From Talinum fruticosum (Eukaryota; Streptophyta; Magnoliopsida; Caryophyllales; Talinaceae): a DNA stretch of 64,000 nt. This document shows positions 43,673 to 53,900 of the stretch, one piece after another; positions within the stretch are counted from its first letter, which is position 1; each line of letters begins with the position of its first letter. The notes beneath the pieces were generated by a model. The model had not been told where the DNA came from. It saw nothing but the letters and a program-made list of their open reading frames with translations, and made no database searches. The translations under genes and the position numbers were made by a program. Location: contig JAITYX010000012.1 in NCBI GenBank assembly GCA_021018815.1, positions 3,211,001 to 3,275,000 of the forward strand. The letters are read 5' to 3'.

Positions 43673-45060
43673 GCATATAACACATAATCATGAAAGAATA
43701 AATCATGCAGTAAATCTCATAATCATGCATTAATCATGCCAAGCTCATTCCTAAAAAAACAAAACTAATCCTCACTAAGAGGCTTAGTGAAAATATTAGC
43801 TAACTAAAACTTAATAAGAATAAATTCAAGTTTAATATCACCTTTCTCTGAATGGTCTCTCAAAAAATGATACCGACCTCAATATGCTTAGTCTTTGAGT
43901 GCTGAACTGGATTTTTAGTGATGTTGATTGCACTTTGTTGTCACACTTGATTGGGATAGAAGTGAATGATAGTCCAAGATCCTTAAAGTGCGGTGTGACC
44001 CATAAAATCCGAGCACAACAAGCTTCGACTGCAATGTACTCGATCTCGGTAGTTGATGGAACAAGTGAGTTATCTTTCTTTGAGTGCCGGAAGATGAGGG
44101 ATTGACCTAGAAATCGACATGCTCCTGATGTGCTTTTTCTATCAACTTTGTATCCAGCATAGTTATCATCCGAAGATCTAGTGAGGGTCGGTTACGAGTC
44201 TTTGGAAAACCATAGACCAAGATTCTAAGTCCCCGAAAAATATCTAAAATTCTCTTCACCGCAGTGAGATGTGATTCTTTTGGATTAGCTTGGAATCTTG
44301 CACAAAGGTAGAAAGTGAACATGATATCTAGCCTACTAGATGTAAGATAGAGTGGAGATCCAATCATATCTCCGTACGGTTTCGATCTACAACTTTACCT
44401 TTCTCGTCCGAGTCTAGTTTCAAACTGCTACTTGCAGGTGTTGGTGCATGCTTCACATCTTGTAACTTGTATTTCTTCAATAGCTCCTTGGTGTACTTAG
44501 ATTGATGGACATAAATGTCATCCTTATCTTGTTTGGTTTACGGACTAAGAAAGAAATTAAGTCTCCCATCATATTCATTTGAAACTCTTGTCTCATCAAC
44601 TCAAAAACTCTTGCATAGAGTTTCACTAGTAGCTCCAAGAATAATGTCATCAACATACACCTGAATGATAAGAAAGTCAACCAAGAAATTTCTTAGTCTT
44701 TCATACCAAGCTCGGGGAGCTTGTTTAAGACTATATAAAGCCTTTTGCAACTTAAAAACATGATTTGGAAATTCCGAGATTTCAAATCAAGGTGGTTGCT
44801 CAACATAAACTTCTTCTTGAATAAAACTATTGAGAAATGCACACTTGACATCCATTTGATAAAGCTTGATGTTCATGCTAGATGCAAATGCTAAGAGAAT
44901 TATGATTGCCTCAATCCTAGCAATAGCTACAAAGATTTCCCCATAATCAATTCCTTCCTCTTGGTTATACCCATGAGCAACCAGTCCTAGCCTTATTTCG
45001 ACTACCAACCCTTCCTTATCTAGTTTGTTCTTAAATACCCATTTGGTTTCTATTACTAGG
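43673..45060 (-). pseudogene. Ty1/copia RT and RNase H
   Basis: Minus strand. RT residues KLYQMDVKCAFLNSFIQEEVYVEQPP (about 44800) and catalytic YVDD at 44646-44657 (QVYVDDIILG). Then CARFQANPKESHLTAVKRIL near 44300, and RNase H with STTEIEYIAVEACCARILW near 44030, KCDNKVQ, and LANIFTKPLSED near 43790. RT-RNase H lies downstream of integrase, the copia order. Many stops and shifts. No copia LTR is recognisable at the 3' side. Confidence 0.85.
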
Positions 45061-46380
45061 TGGTCGGAAGGTCGTTTGGTCGAGTCCAGACTTGGTTTCT
45101 TTCAAATTGATTAAGCTCTTCTTCCATGGCCTCTACCAATTTAGGTTCATTTAGGGCCTCTAGTGCATTTTTAGGTTTTGTTAATGATATGAATGCAAAC
45201 AGATTATGCAAAGAAGAACGAGTTCCTACCCTACTGTTGATATCGAAATTATGTTCACGGGTGAGTGACTAGATGCATATTTGAAATCTTTTCCAATCCT
45301 CTTATTTACCAAGTTTGTTGGTTGAATAGGATGATCTTCAGTTGGTTATTCTTGCTAAGCCTCTGCGTTGGCTTCTTCTTCGTCATGCTTGAGCTGGCTC
45401 TTGATTTTCATTATTACGAGTCACAACATTCCGAGTTGACTCATTCCGAGTTGACTCATTCCGAGTTTCCTCATTTTAACTTACCTCGGTTCTTATATTT
45501 TAACTCTTTCTAAGCTCGGCTTCAGCAAGGTCATCTTCATCTCTATTAAGCTTGAGATATGAGAATGTGGATTCACTTATCCTTCCAAGATCAATCTCAT
45601 CAAAGACAACATGGACACTTTCTTCCACTTTGTTTGTCCTGTTGTTAAATACACAATAAGCTTTACTATGAGATGAATAACCCATAAATATACCCTCATC
45701 TAATCTAGCATCGAACTTAGTCGGATGTTCCTTACCATAGTTATGCACATAGCATTTACATCCAAATGATCGAAGTAGGAGATATTAGACTTCTTTCGTA
45801 CATGCTCATAGAGTGTCTTCTTCGAATGGGTCCGATGAGGCATCTATTGAGTGTATAGTTTGTTGTGTTGTCTTCTTTCGTACATCATTTTCAATCATCA
45901 TGGTCCTTCCTATTTCTTCAAGAGTTCTGCTCTTTCTCTCGACTACTTCATTTTGTTGAGGAGTTCTTGGTGCAGAAAAGCTGTGGGAGATGCCATTTTT
46001 GTCACGGAAATCTTCAAATTCTAAGTATTCGAACTTCCTTTCGTGGTTAGTTCGAATCCTTCCGATCTAAGTCCGAGACTCCACTTGAATTTTCCTGCAA
46101 ATCTTAGTGAACTCTTTGAAGGCTTCATTCTTGTTCTTAGAAAACATACCCAGGTAAATTGTGAAAAACCATCAACAATGACAAACACATAAGATTTACC
46201 TCGTAAGCTTTTCACGAGAATTTCACCACACAAATCCATATGAACTAACTCAAACACTTTGGATGTAGATACAAATTTGAGTGGTTTGAAAGATGATCCG
46301 ACTTGCTTTCCTTTTGTGCATGCTTCACAAATTTTATCTTTCTTAAATGCACGGTTAGGTAAACCTCTAACCAATCCATG
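45061..46380 (-). pseudogene. Ty1/copia integrase and linker
   Basis: Minus strand from 46374: LVRGLPNRAFKKDKICEACT, GKQVGSSFK, HMDLCGEILVKSLRGKSYVF, VIVDGFSQFTWVCFLR (integrase core start). Further on: C-terminal residues FDARLDEGIFMGYSSHSKAY and VEESVHVVFDE near 45600-45720, then the acidic linker to RT with a 15-bp tandem repeat. Degenerate. The right edge at about 46380 abuts the stub of a C LTR. Confidence 0.83.
45427..45471 (+). repeat. Three 15-bp tandem repeats in copia linker
   Basis: CATTCCGAGTTGACT twice, then a third unit CATTCCGAGTTTCCT and a weak fourth. Lies in the variable integrase-RT linker, where repeats are tolerated. Confidence 0.85.
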
Positions 46381-46402
46381 AGATGATGGAATATTTCCAT
46401 CA
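46381..46402 (-). mobile_element. C2 3' LTR stub
   Basis: Only the first about 20 bp of a reversed C LTR remain: TGATGGAAATATTCCATCA read from 46402. It directly follows the C2 polypurine tract (GGAAGGAGAGAA, minus strand, from about 46414). Copia sequence replaces the rest. Confidence 0.72.
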
Positions 46403-49015
46403 TTCTCTCCTTCCTGAAAAGCATTTGTCCTTAAACTCGGCAGATCCTCATCCTCACCTGTAGTAAGGCTTCGAGTCGGCTACATTAAATCTAGTCGAGA
46501 CTTCTTACTCTCCAAGTAGATCAATTTTGTAGGCATTGGGACCGACTTACCCTAGCACATCGAAAGGACCATCCGACCTTGGCAAGCAACTTAGACTTCT
46601 TTTTAGTAGGAAATCTCTCCTTCCTCATGTGAATCCATACAAGGTCTCTTGGTTAGAAATGGGCTTCCCTTTGATGCCTATTGGCAAAGGACTTACCAGT
46701 AGCATTGGATTTCTCAATCCTCTCTTTAACCTTGCGAGTGAATTTGTCTAATTTCCTAGGCTCACTATTCTCCATCCTAGCTATACCTGGTAGGTGTAGA
46801 AATAGGAACCAAATCAAGTGGGGTGAGAGGGTTGAGTCCATGACTACCTGAAAGGGGAACAGACCAGGTGGCTTTGATAGAATTCCTATTGTAGGCAATC
46901 TCAGCGTAAGGTAACAACTCATCCCACTCGGATGTTCTTTTTAAGAAGAATTCTTAAGAGAGTTCCTAATGTTCTATCTGTCACCTCCGTCCGACCATTA
47001 GTTTGAGGATGGCAGGTAGTGTTAAACTTAATGGTAGTTCCCATTTTCCTCCGTAGAGTAATCCAAAAGTGGCTGAGGAACTTAGAATCTCTGTCCGAGA
47101 CCATGCTCCTGGGAATACGAGTGTAGAGGTAGCTTGACAACTTCTTTAAAAGATAGATTATCCACAATAGAAGCATCAAATGTAGTATGACAAGGTATAA
47201 AATGGGTCATTTTTGAAAACTCGTCAACTACCACCATTACAGAGTCCTTGGACCTTTGTGTTTGGGGCGGACATGTAATAAAATCAAGGCTACATCCTCC
47301 CAAGGACCTTCCGGGACAAGCAATGGAATGTACAAACCTTAGGACAAGGTGTGGCTCTTGGTCAATTGACAAGTGGCACACCTCTTGATGTAATGCTCGA
47401 CATCTCGGGCCATCTTCGGTCAGAAATAATGCTCCTTCAACATTGTTGTGGTCTTACGCACACCAAAATGACCAGGAAGAGCTCCACCTTGCAGGTCTTG
47501 GATAAGTAATTCTTTGTATCCTTATCGAGGAATGCACAATCTCCTTCCCGTGAATAAATAACCTCGTTCTACAATAAACTTTCCAGAAGGGTGCTTACAA
47601 CATTTCTCAAAAATCTCCTTAAAATCATCATCTTCGAGCATATTGACTCTTAATCAATTCAAAACCAATAACTCGGGAATCAAGCACAAAAAGTAACAAA
47701 TACCTTCGGGACAGAGCATCAGCAACTCTGTTCAAGTGTCCAACTTTGTGCTTGATTTTGAAGTGGTAAGACTACATATACTCAACCCACTTAGCATGCC
47801 TTGGGTTAAGTTTGTGTTTTCCTTGGATGTACTTGAGAGCTTCATGGTCCGAGTGCAAGATGAACATAGAACCAATGAGGTAGTGTCTCCAATGCTCAAG
47901 AGCTCTAATGATGACATAGAACTCTTTGTCATAGGTAGATTACTTCCTCCTAGTGTCATTGAGCTTCTCACTAAAGTAGGCAATAGGCTTGCCTTCATGT
48001 GTTAGCACAGCTCTAATGCCAACTCCGGATAATCACAGTCGACTTCGAATAGCGTGGAAAAATCAGGTAGGGCCACTACTTGGGGCAGAAGTTAGCCTCG
48101 GTTTGATTTCTTCAAAATCTTTCTGAGTTGCTTCAGTCGACTGGAACTTTTTCTCTTTAAGGAGTTCGATCATGCGGGCCATGAATGTGCTAAAATCTCT
48201 AACAAATCTCCTGTAAAATGAGGCCAATCCATGGAAGCTCCTCACTTGTGTGATAGTGGTAGGAACTGGCCATTCTTAGATGGCTCGGATCTTCTCATCA
48301 TCAACTTGCATTCCCTATTTAGACAAAACAAAGCTAAGAAAAGTAACTTGTGAGGTAAAAAATTGGCACTTTTGCAAGTTGCCATAAAGTTTCGGGATAG
48401 AATCTATAGGACTATTACGAGGTGGTCAGAATGCTCCTCGGCGATTCTCGCTGTAACCTAGAATATCATCAAAGTACACAACCACACACTTCCTTATGAG
48501 TGGTTTCAACACCTAGTTCATCAACCTCGTAAAAGTATTGGGGGAATTAGATAGGCGAAAGGCATCACAAGCTACTCATAAAGGCCAACCTTAGTCTTAA
48601 AGCTCATTTTCCATTCATCCCCTACACAGATTCCGATCCGATAGTAGCCACTTCGAGGTCCACCTTCAAAAAACTTAGGACCCATGTAACTCATTAAGTA
48701 AGTCTTCCAATTTGGGAATAGGAAACCTATAATTAATGGTGATCTTGTTAATGGCTCTACTTTCCACACAAATTTTCTAAGTGCCATCTTTCTTTAGAAA
48801 AAGCAAAGTAGGCACTTGCATAGGGACTTAGACATTCCTTGATCATTCCCTTTGCCAACAACTCATTAACCTGCCTCTATACTTCAACGTTATGAGTTGA
48901 ACAAAAAGTCTTGTAATCACTTTCAATTCCTTGTACACTTTTCTTATGCATTTCCTTAACAAAGTTGTAAGGGTTAATTCAGCTCTATTGTCCTTAGCTG
49001 TAAGGGTTATCTTAA
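46403..49015 (-). pseudogene. pol: C2 pol: RT, RNase H, integrase (family C)
   Basis: Minus strand, right to left: protease tail (KITLT near 49000), linker joined to the RT N-terminus (RGRLMSCWQRE), RT with GDEWKMSFKTKVGLYE near 48600 and YFDD near 48466-48480, GLASFYRRFVRDFSTF near 48230, RNase H pieces near 47740-48000 and the ADALSR region. Integrase zinc and core: [22 protein letters not shown] near 47220, [12 protein letters not shown] near 47080, TNGRTEV near 47000. C-terminus: TRKVKERIEKSNATGKSF near 46700. Same lineage as C0; frameshifts throughout. Confidence 0.87.
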
Positions 49016-49149
49016 TTACAAAGTACTATCGAAGATAAGGTAGCTTACGTGACTAGGAAAAATCTATGTTGGAATTTTCCGAGGGAACAATTTTGTGAGT
49101 CATTCCTTGTATTTTATGGATTCAAAATAGTGGATTTGACTTGGTGTCT

Positions 49150-49335
49150 AGATTTACACTAGTTATGCTTTTATGCCCAAGAGGGTTTCCACATAACATC
49201 ATCTCGTGAATTACTTTCCGAGCCTAATCTAGGCTCAACTTACTTTTGAATTCTAACTTTGTTAAAAGTTTTTCAAATTCTGCATAATTCCCTCATCACC
49301 GTATTCACCCCCTCCCCTAGGGTGACTTCGCCTCT
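49150..49335 (+). mobile_element. Possible copia LTR 3' end fragment
   Basis: Contains TTGTTAAAAGTTTTTCAAATTC and then ATTCACCCCCTCCCCTAGGGTG, wording typical of the end of many plant copia LTRs. No PBS follows and no partner LTR is present. Judged from recalled family style, so low confidence. The stretch 49016-49150 shows nothing I recognise. Confidence 0.35.
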
Positions 49336-49399
49336 CAAGTTCAAACCTTCAGCTTCTATTCTAGCAACTGGTGGAAATGTTTTCCCAGAATCTATTCTT

Positions 49400-50830
49400 C
49401 TTCTTGGTTATACTCTTGGTATAAGTTTGGCCTTATTTCTAACTACTAACCCCTTGGTTCCTATTATTGGGTGGTCAATTGGTCATTTGGTCAAGGTCCA
49501 AACTTGGTTTCTTTCATTTTGTGAGAGTTTTTCTTGCTTAGCCTCTACCCATTTAGGTTCAAGTAGGGCTTCTAGCTCATTTTAAGGTTCAATTAATGAG
49601 ATGAATGCTGAAAATGCACCTAGATTTTGCAAAGAAGATCGAGTTCTTACACCTGAGTTGATGTTAGAAATGATGGTTTTAAGTGGATGACTAGAAGCTT
49701 ATTTAAATGCTTTACATGATCTTCAGTTTCCCAGATTTGAAGTTTAAGCACTTGCTTCTTTAGCTGTCCGAGCTGTCTTAGTTTTCTTGTGCTTTAGTTG
49801 TCCGAGCTGGTTCTTGAACTTGGTCAGCTGGTGTTGGCTCAATTATCTTATTCTCCATCATTCCGAGCTTAGTTTGAACAATATCATCATCATTTCTACT
49901 CGTTTTGAAATATGAGAAGGTAGATTTGCTTAACTTAGTATTGTTAATCTCATCAAAAATAACGTGGATACTTTCTTCCACTTTATTAGTCCTTTTATTG
50001 AAAATGCGATAAGCTTTGCTATATAAAGAATAACCAAGAAATATACATTTGTCCGACCTAGCATCAAACCTAGTTAAATGATGCTTACCATTGTTATGCA
50101 TAAAGCACTTACACCTTAAAAGCTTCAAGTATGAGATGTTGGCCTTCTTTCCCTTGTATAGTTCATAGGGTGTAGTCTATAATATTGGTTGAATGAGGCA
50201 TCTGTTGAGAGTGTAGTATGTTGTGTTCATCTGCCTCAACACAGAAATAATAAGGAAGATCATTTCCAATCATCATTGTCCTTCCATTTCTTCAAGAGTT
50301 ATGTTCTTTCTCTTCACCACTCCAATTTTTTTGGGCATTCTATGTGGAGAGAAGTTATGAGAGATACCATTTTTGTCGCAGAAATTAGCAAATTCCGAGT
50401 GGTCAAACTCCCTTCCATGGTCAAATCTAAGACTCCAACTCTACTTGAATTTTCCCGAAGACCTTTGTGAACTCTTTGAAAGCTTCATTCTTGTTTTGAA
50501 AAACAAAACCCGAGTAAATCTTCGAAAATCATTAATAATTACAAGTACATATGATTTACCTCCGAAGCTTTTAACGAGGATTTCACCATATAAATCCATA
50601 TGAATCAATTTAATCACTTCTTAGGTGGAAATAGTTTTGATTGGTTTAAATGAAGATCTAACTTTTTTCCCCTTTCGTACATACATCACAAATTTTATCT
50701 TTCTAAAAGTTACACTTAAGAAGTCCTCGAACTAACCCTTGGAAAGCTAGTTTCTTAATTGTATGCATGCTAATATGTCCTAACCTTTGATGTCATATCC
50801 ATGATTCATCGTTAACGAAGCTTTTAAACA
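49400..50830 (-). pseudogene. Second Ty1/copia fragment (integrase to RT start)
   Basis: Minus-strand copy of the same kind of copia as 43673-46380, covering pre-integrase GHISMHTIKKLAFQGLVRGLL (about 50750), integrase, C-terminus FDARSDKCIFLGYSLYSKAYRIF with VEESIHVIFDEI (about 49950-50100), linker, and the RT N-terminal area near 49420-49560. A copy separate from the first, with its own stops. Truncated at about 50830 against a G LTR. Confidence 0.82.
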
Positions 50831-50849
50831 TGTCCTAACCTCTTGGTCG

Positions 50850-51689
50850 AGCCCTCACGCGTCGGCCGCCGGTCCTTCCTGCTGCCGCCGCTACTTTCCC
50901 GGGTTCCAGCCTCCTAGCGCTCGTCTCCGCTTTGGTTCCTTCCTTCGCCCTGCTCCGTTTCGGTCTCTCGCTCTCTTTTTCCTTCGCCGACGCCTACTCG
51001 CGTCGTTGGCCGCCGCCTTTGGTCCTACGGTGGTCACCGGTCCTCCCCTCGGTTTCCTTCGACCCTCGCACCGCTCGCCTTCTCTCTCTCTCGTGCGTTT
51101 TGCGGCGGTGTCCCTCTCCTCTGCTCCTCCGTTTCCCTTGCATGCGCCGGCCGCCTTCCCTCCTTTCGCCGCCGGCTTGCCGGCCTCCGACCTCGGCTCA
51201 AGGTCCCGCGCACCCTCTCACTCTCTTTCCCGGTCCTCCCTCTCGCGTTTCCCTTTTTCTTCTCCTCTCGCTCGAGCCTCCGAGGCCCCCTCTTTACCTG
51301 TCTCTCTCTCTCCACCGCTTAATTGGCGGTTCTCGTTCCTAATTGGGCCCCTAAATAGGCTTAATTATCTCTTCATAATTCAGTGAAAATAATCACCGGC
51401 CCATATACAACAAGTCCATATCTCCTCTCTTCCGTCTTCTTACGCTGCTGCGTCCTAACTTATTTTAATATGCCGGCCACGACAATTCTTAATCACCCAA
51501 CAGTTAAGCTCGGATGAAAAAGGAAGGCAATTTCCTTGATTTAATTACTTCAACACCAGACCTCCAAAGAAATTCTAACGTAATATGTCCGGCCGTAAAT
51601 AAAATAAGTCACTCAACCCCTAGATGCATGAAATGTTACTCAATAATTCTATGCTTTCAATCGCTTTTCTTTAAAATTCGGGTATTACA
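50850..51689 (-). mobile_element. G1 3' LTR (family G), truncated
   Basis: About 840 bp matching 55588-56447 at roughly 90% by eye, same orientation. In the minus reading the LTR starts TGTAATACCCGAATTTTAAA at 51689. The inner half is strongly GC/CT-rich on the plus strand. The remaining about 1.7 kb of the LTR is missing at the left. Confidence 0.8.
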
Positions 51690-53884
51690 TTTCTCCCTCC
51701 TTACAAGAATTTCGTCCTCGAAATTCGCAGTGAGTAGCGTCTGGCTACAATACTCAAATAAGGGTGCTACTGAGCCCGAACTCCGATTCACAGAGGTACT
51801 TAGTCTCATTCAGGGTCAATGAATTCCAACCTTCTTTCTACCAACTTTTTGTGCGTCTACTCACTCTATTGTGGGCCCGAGGAGCAAATCGCACTCAAAA
51901 GGGCAAAAAGTTGGCTTGGAGGTTTTGATCCCGTCACTTATCTTACATCGAACCCTAATGCCTCCACCAAGACCTTACGCAATCAACACATTGTCTCGGC
52001 ACACATATAGTTCAAATATCTCACACCACCTTGTAGCTCCTTATCTTCCATAAACTTAAGCAAACCCTATGGCCAGGCTAGTGGGATGGCCGGTTCAACG
52101 AATTATCTATGACACATCACTGGTCGAAGCAGTAAGGATGGCACACATGCTAGGCAAGTATCGTCACCAAAGAGGAAGTAGAGAGAGCTCGGAAGTATAA
52201 GCGAAATGCCGGAATTTGAACCAAGTCAACTTGAGAGGCAACCAAACTATATGCGATCATATCTAGCACAATACAATCCTTAAACCACTCATGGTAACTG
52301 CTATAGGTGGTAAGGAGTCCTCATGTCCTTCTTTCACCTCTATGGGAGTTAAGACTCAACCTACGATCCCTTTGTAAATCTTAAAGTATCTCATCCCCAA
52401 GCACTTGTAGTTGATCCCGTGAACACTAGTAAACACAACGAACTACAAGTAAGGTATGGGAGTGATAGAGCAACTTCTAAACTTCCCTTGTAATAAGACA
52501 CTCCATCTACAAGATCATGATCATGCCCAAAGTTCATAAAGAACCCGAAGAAACTACTTCCAATTTTTGGCGCTTCGATTACCCACAAAGAATTGCCATA
52601 TGTAAACTCAAGGTGATGGAGGGTATGATTCCCATATTCGTCAATTGATTCCTCTTAATGAAATAGTTAAGTCAAAGAAACTCAAATGGTGGAAAGTATA
52701 ACCTTCAATGTGATTCACTTAGCTCCTTCTAGCCTCATGCTCGCCTTATTCTAGACCTTTCCCACAAGTTTCTCAAATTCGAACTCATAGATGGATCCCC
52801 ATAACCGTGACGTCCTATGCTTGGTTGACCCAAAAACTTAGATGGGAGTAGAGTAAATCACTAAATCAACTACTTCGCCAATTATAACTCCCAAATGTAC
52901 TCCAACGATGCGTTCCAATACACCCAAACACACATGCATTTCAAGCAAAATACCAAGTTTGACATTCTCGGTCATGGACCTAAATATAACTATCAGGAAA
53001 ACCAATTCCACCAACGATACAACGAACCTTTCACGTTGGATCTCCCATTAATTTTCCCCTACAGCTTCGAATCCTTATTTATAACTTCCAAAGTACCCAT
53101 CTGTAAGTATTTCTATAAATATATGCATGTATCCCTCCCTACTCGGGCGTTCGAGTCCTATCTTATTCACCAATGTGACATCTCAATTCATTCCTTAGTG
53201 ACAGCTCCCAAAGGCAGCCTCTATACCTAAATCAACAAATGGAGTCGGGAGCCTCCAAGTATGCTTCACTTATCCTAATGCACCGTATGTCTTCCCTTTT
53301 CCCATCTAAAATCAACTAGGCACTCTCTAAACTCCTTGAAACTACGTATATAAACAACCGATACCTAATCGAATACCCACATGCTTCTTAGGGGTAGAAT
53401 TCCTAAGTCAACTAACGATTCGAAGTCATACCATGAAATCAATGAATACGGAAGGCAAATAAAAATTCAGTCACACACCCGAGTCACATACTTAGCACGC
53501 ATGAATCGCTCACACATATAAGCACATAAGCTCACGATTCGGATCATCGAACTCATTCCCAGGCTAATCACATAAGCATTCGAATCAATGAAGTCCTAAG
53601 ATAGAGGTTTCTAATTAAGGACTCAACGAATTCAACAAGTAGTGCACCGAAGTAAGGTTTCAGTCACACTTACTCACACAATTAGCACGGACAAGTCACT
53701 CACACATTGCCTTAATGGGCGGTTTACAATCAACCAATTCAACTAAGTCAACGAGGTAGTCATTTATAAGACAGAGGTTGAACTTAAGGGTACACATATG
53801 TCGGCCACAAACAAAGCACATAATCACATAACAAGGACCCTAGATGGCTATATGCAATGCAAAATTAAGGTCGCCAAAATCTAT
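51690..53884 (-). mobile_element. G1 internal region, non-coding (LARD-like)
   Basis: 2.2 kb between the G1 LTRs. Next to the 3' LTR, the minus strand reads GAATTTCGAGGACGAAATTC followed by a purine-rich TTGTAAGGAGGGAGAAA, the usual pol tail and polypurine tract of plant gypsy elements. I find no gag, protease, RT or integrase motif in any frame; the longest frames (52895-53230 plus, 52391-52588 minus) look random. This fits a large retrotransposon derivative. Confidence 0.65.
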
Positions 53885-53896
53885 GCTCCGATACCA
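53885..53896 (-). other. G1 primer-binding site (tRNA-iMet)
   Basis: Minus-strand TGGTATCGGAGC, four bases from the G1 5' LTR end (TGTAACACCCC on the plus strand). Confidence 0.85.
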
Positions 53897-53900
53897 TTTT

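Noticed and set aside
50932..51386. Long overlapping frames in the CT/GC-rich block (also 55455-56140)
   Set aside because: The proteins are low-complexity Ser/Pro/Arg strings present in all frames and in both LTR copies; they reflect base composition of the G LTR, not genes.
51690..53884. Host gene in the 2.2-kb open stretch
   Set aside because: It lies between a PBS and a polypurine-like site with LTRs on both sides, and no frame over 111 codons or domain is present; better explained as element interior.
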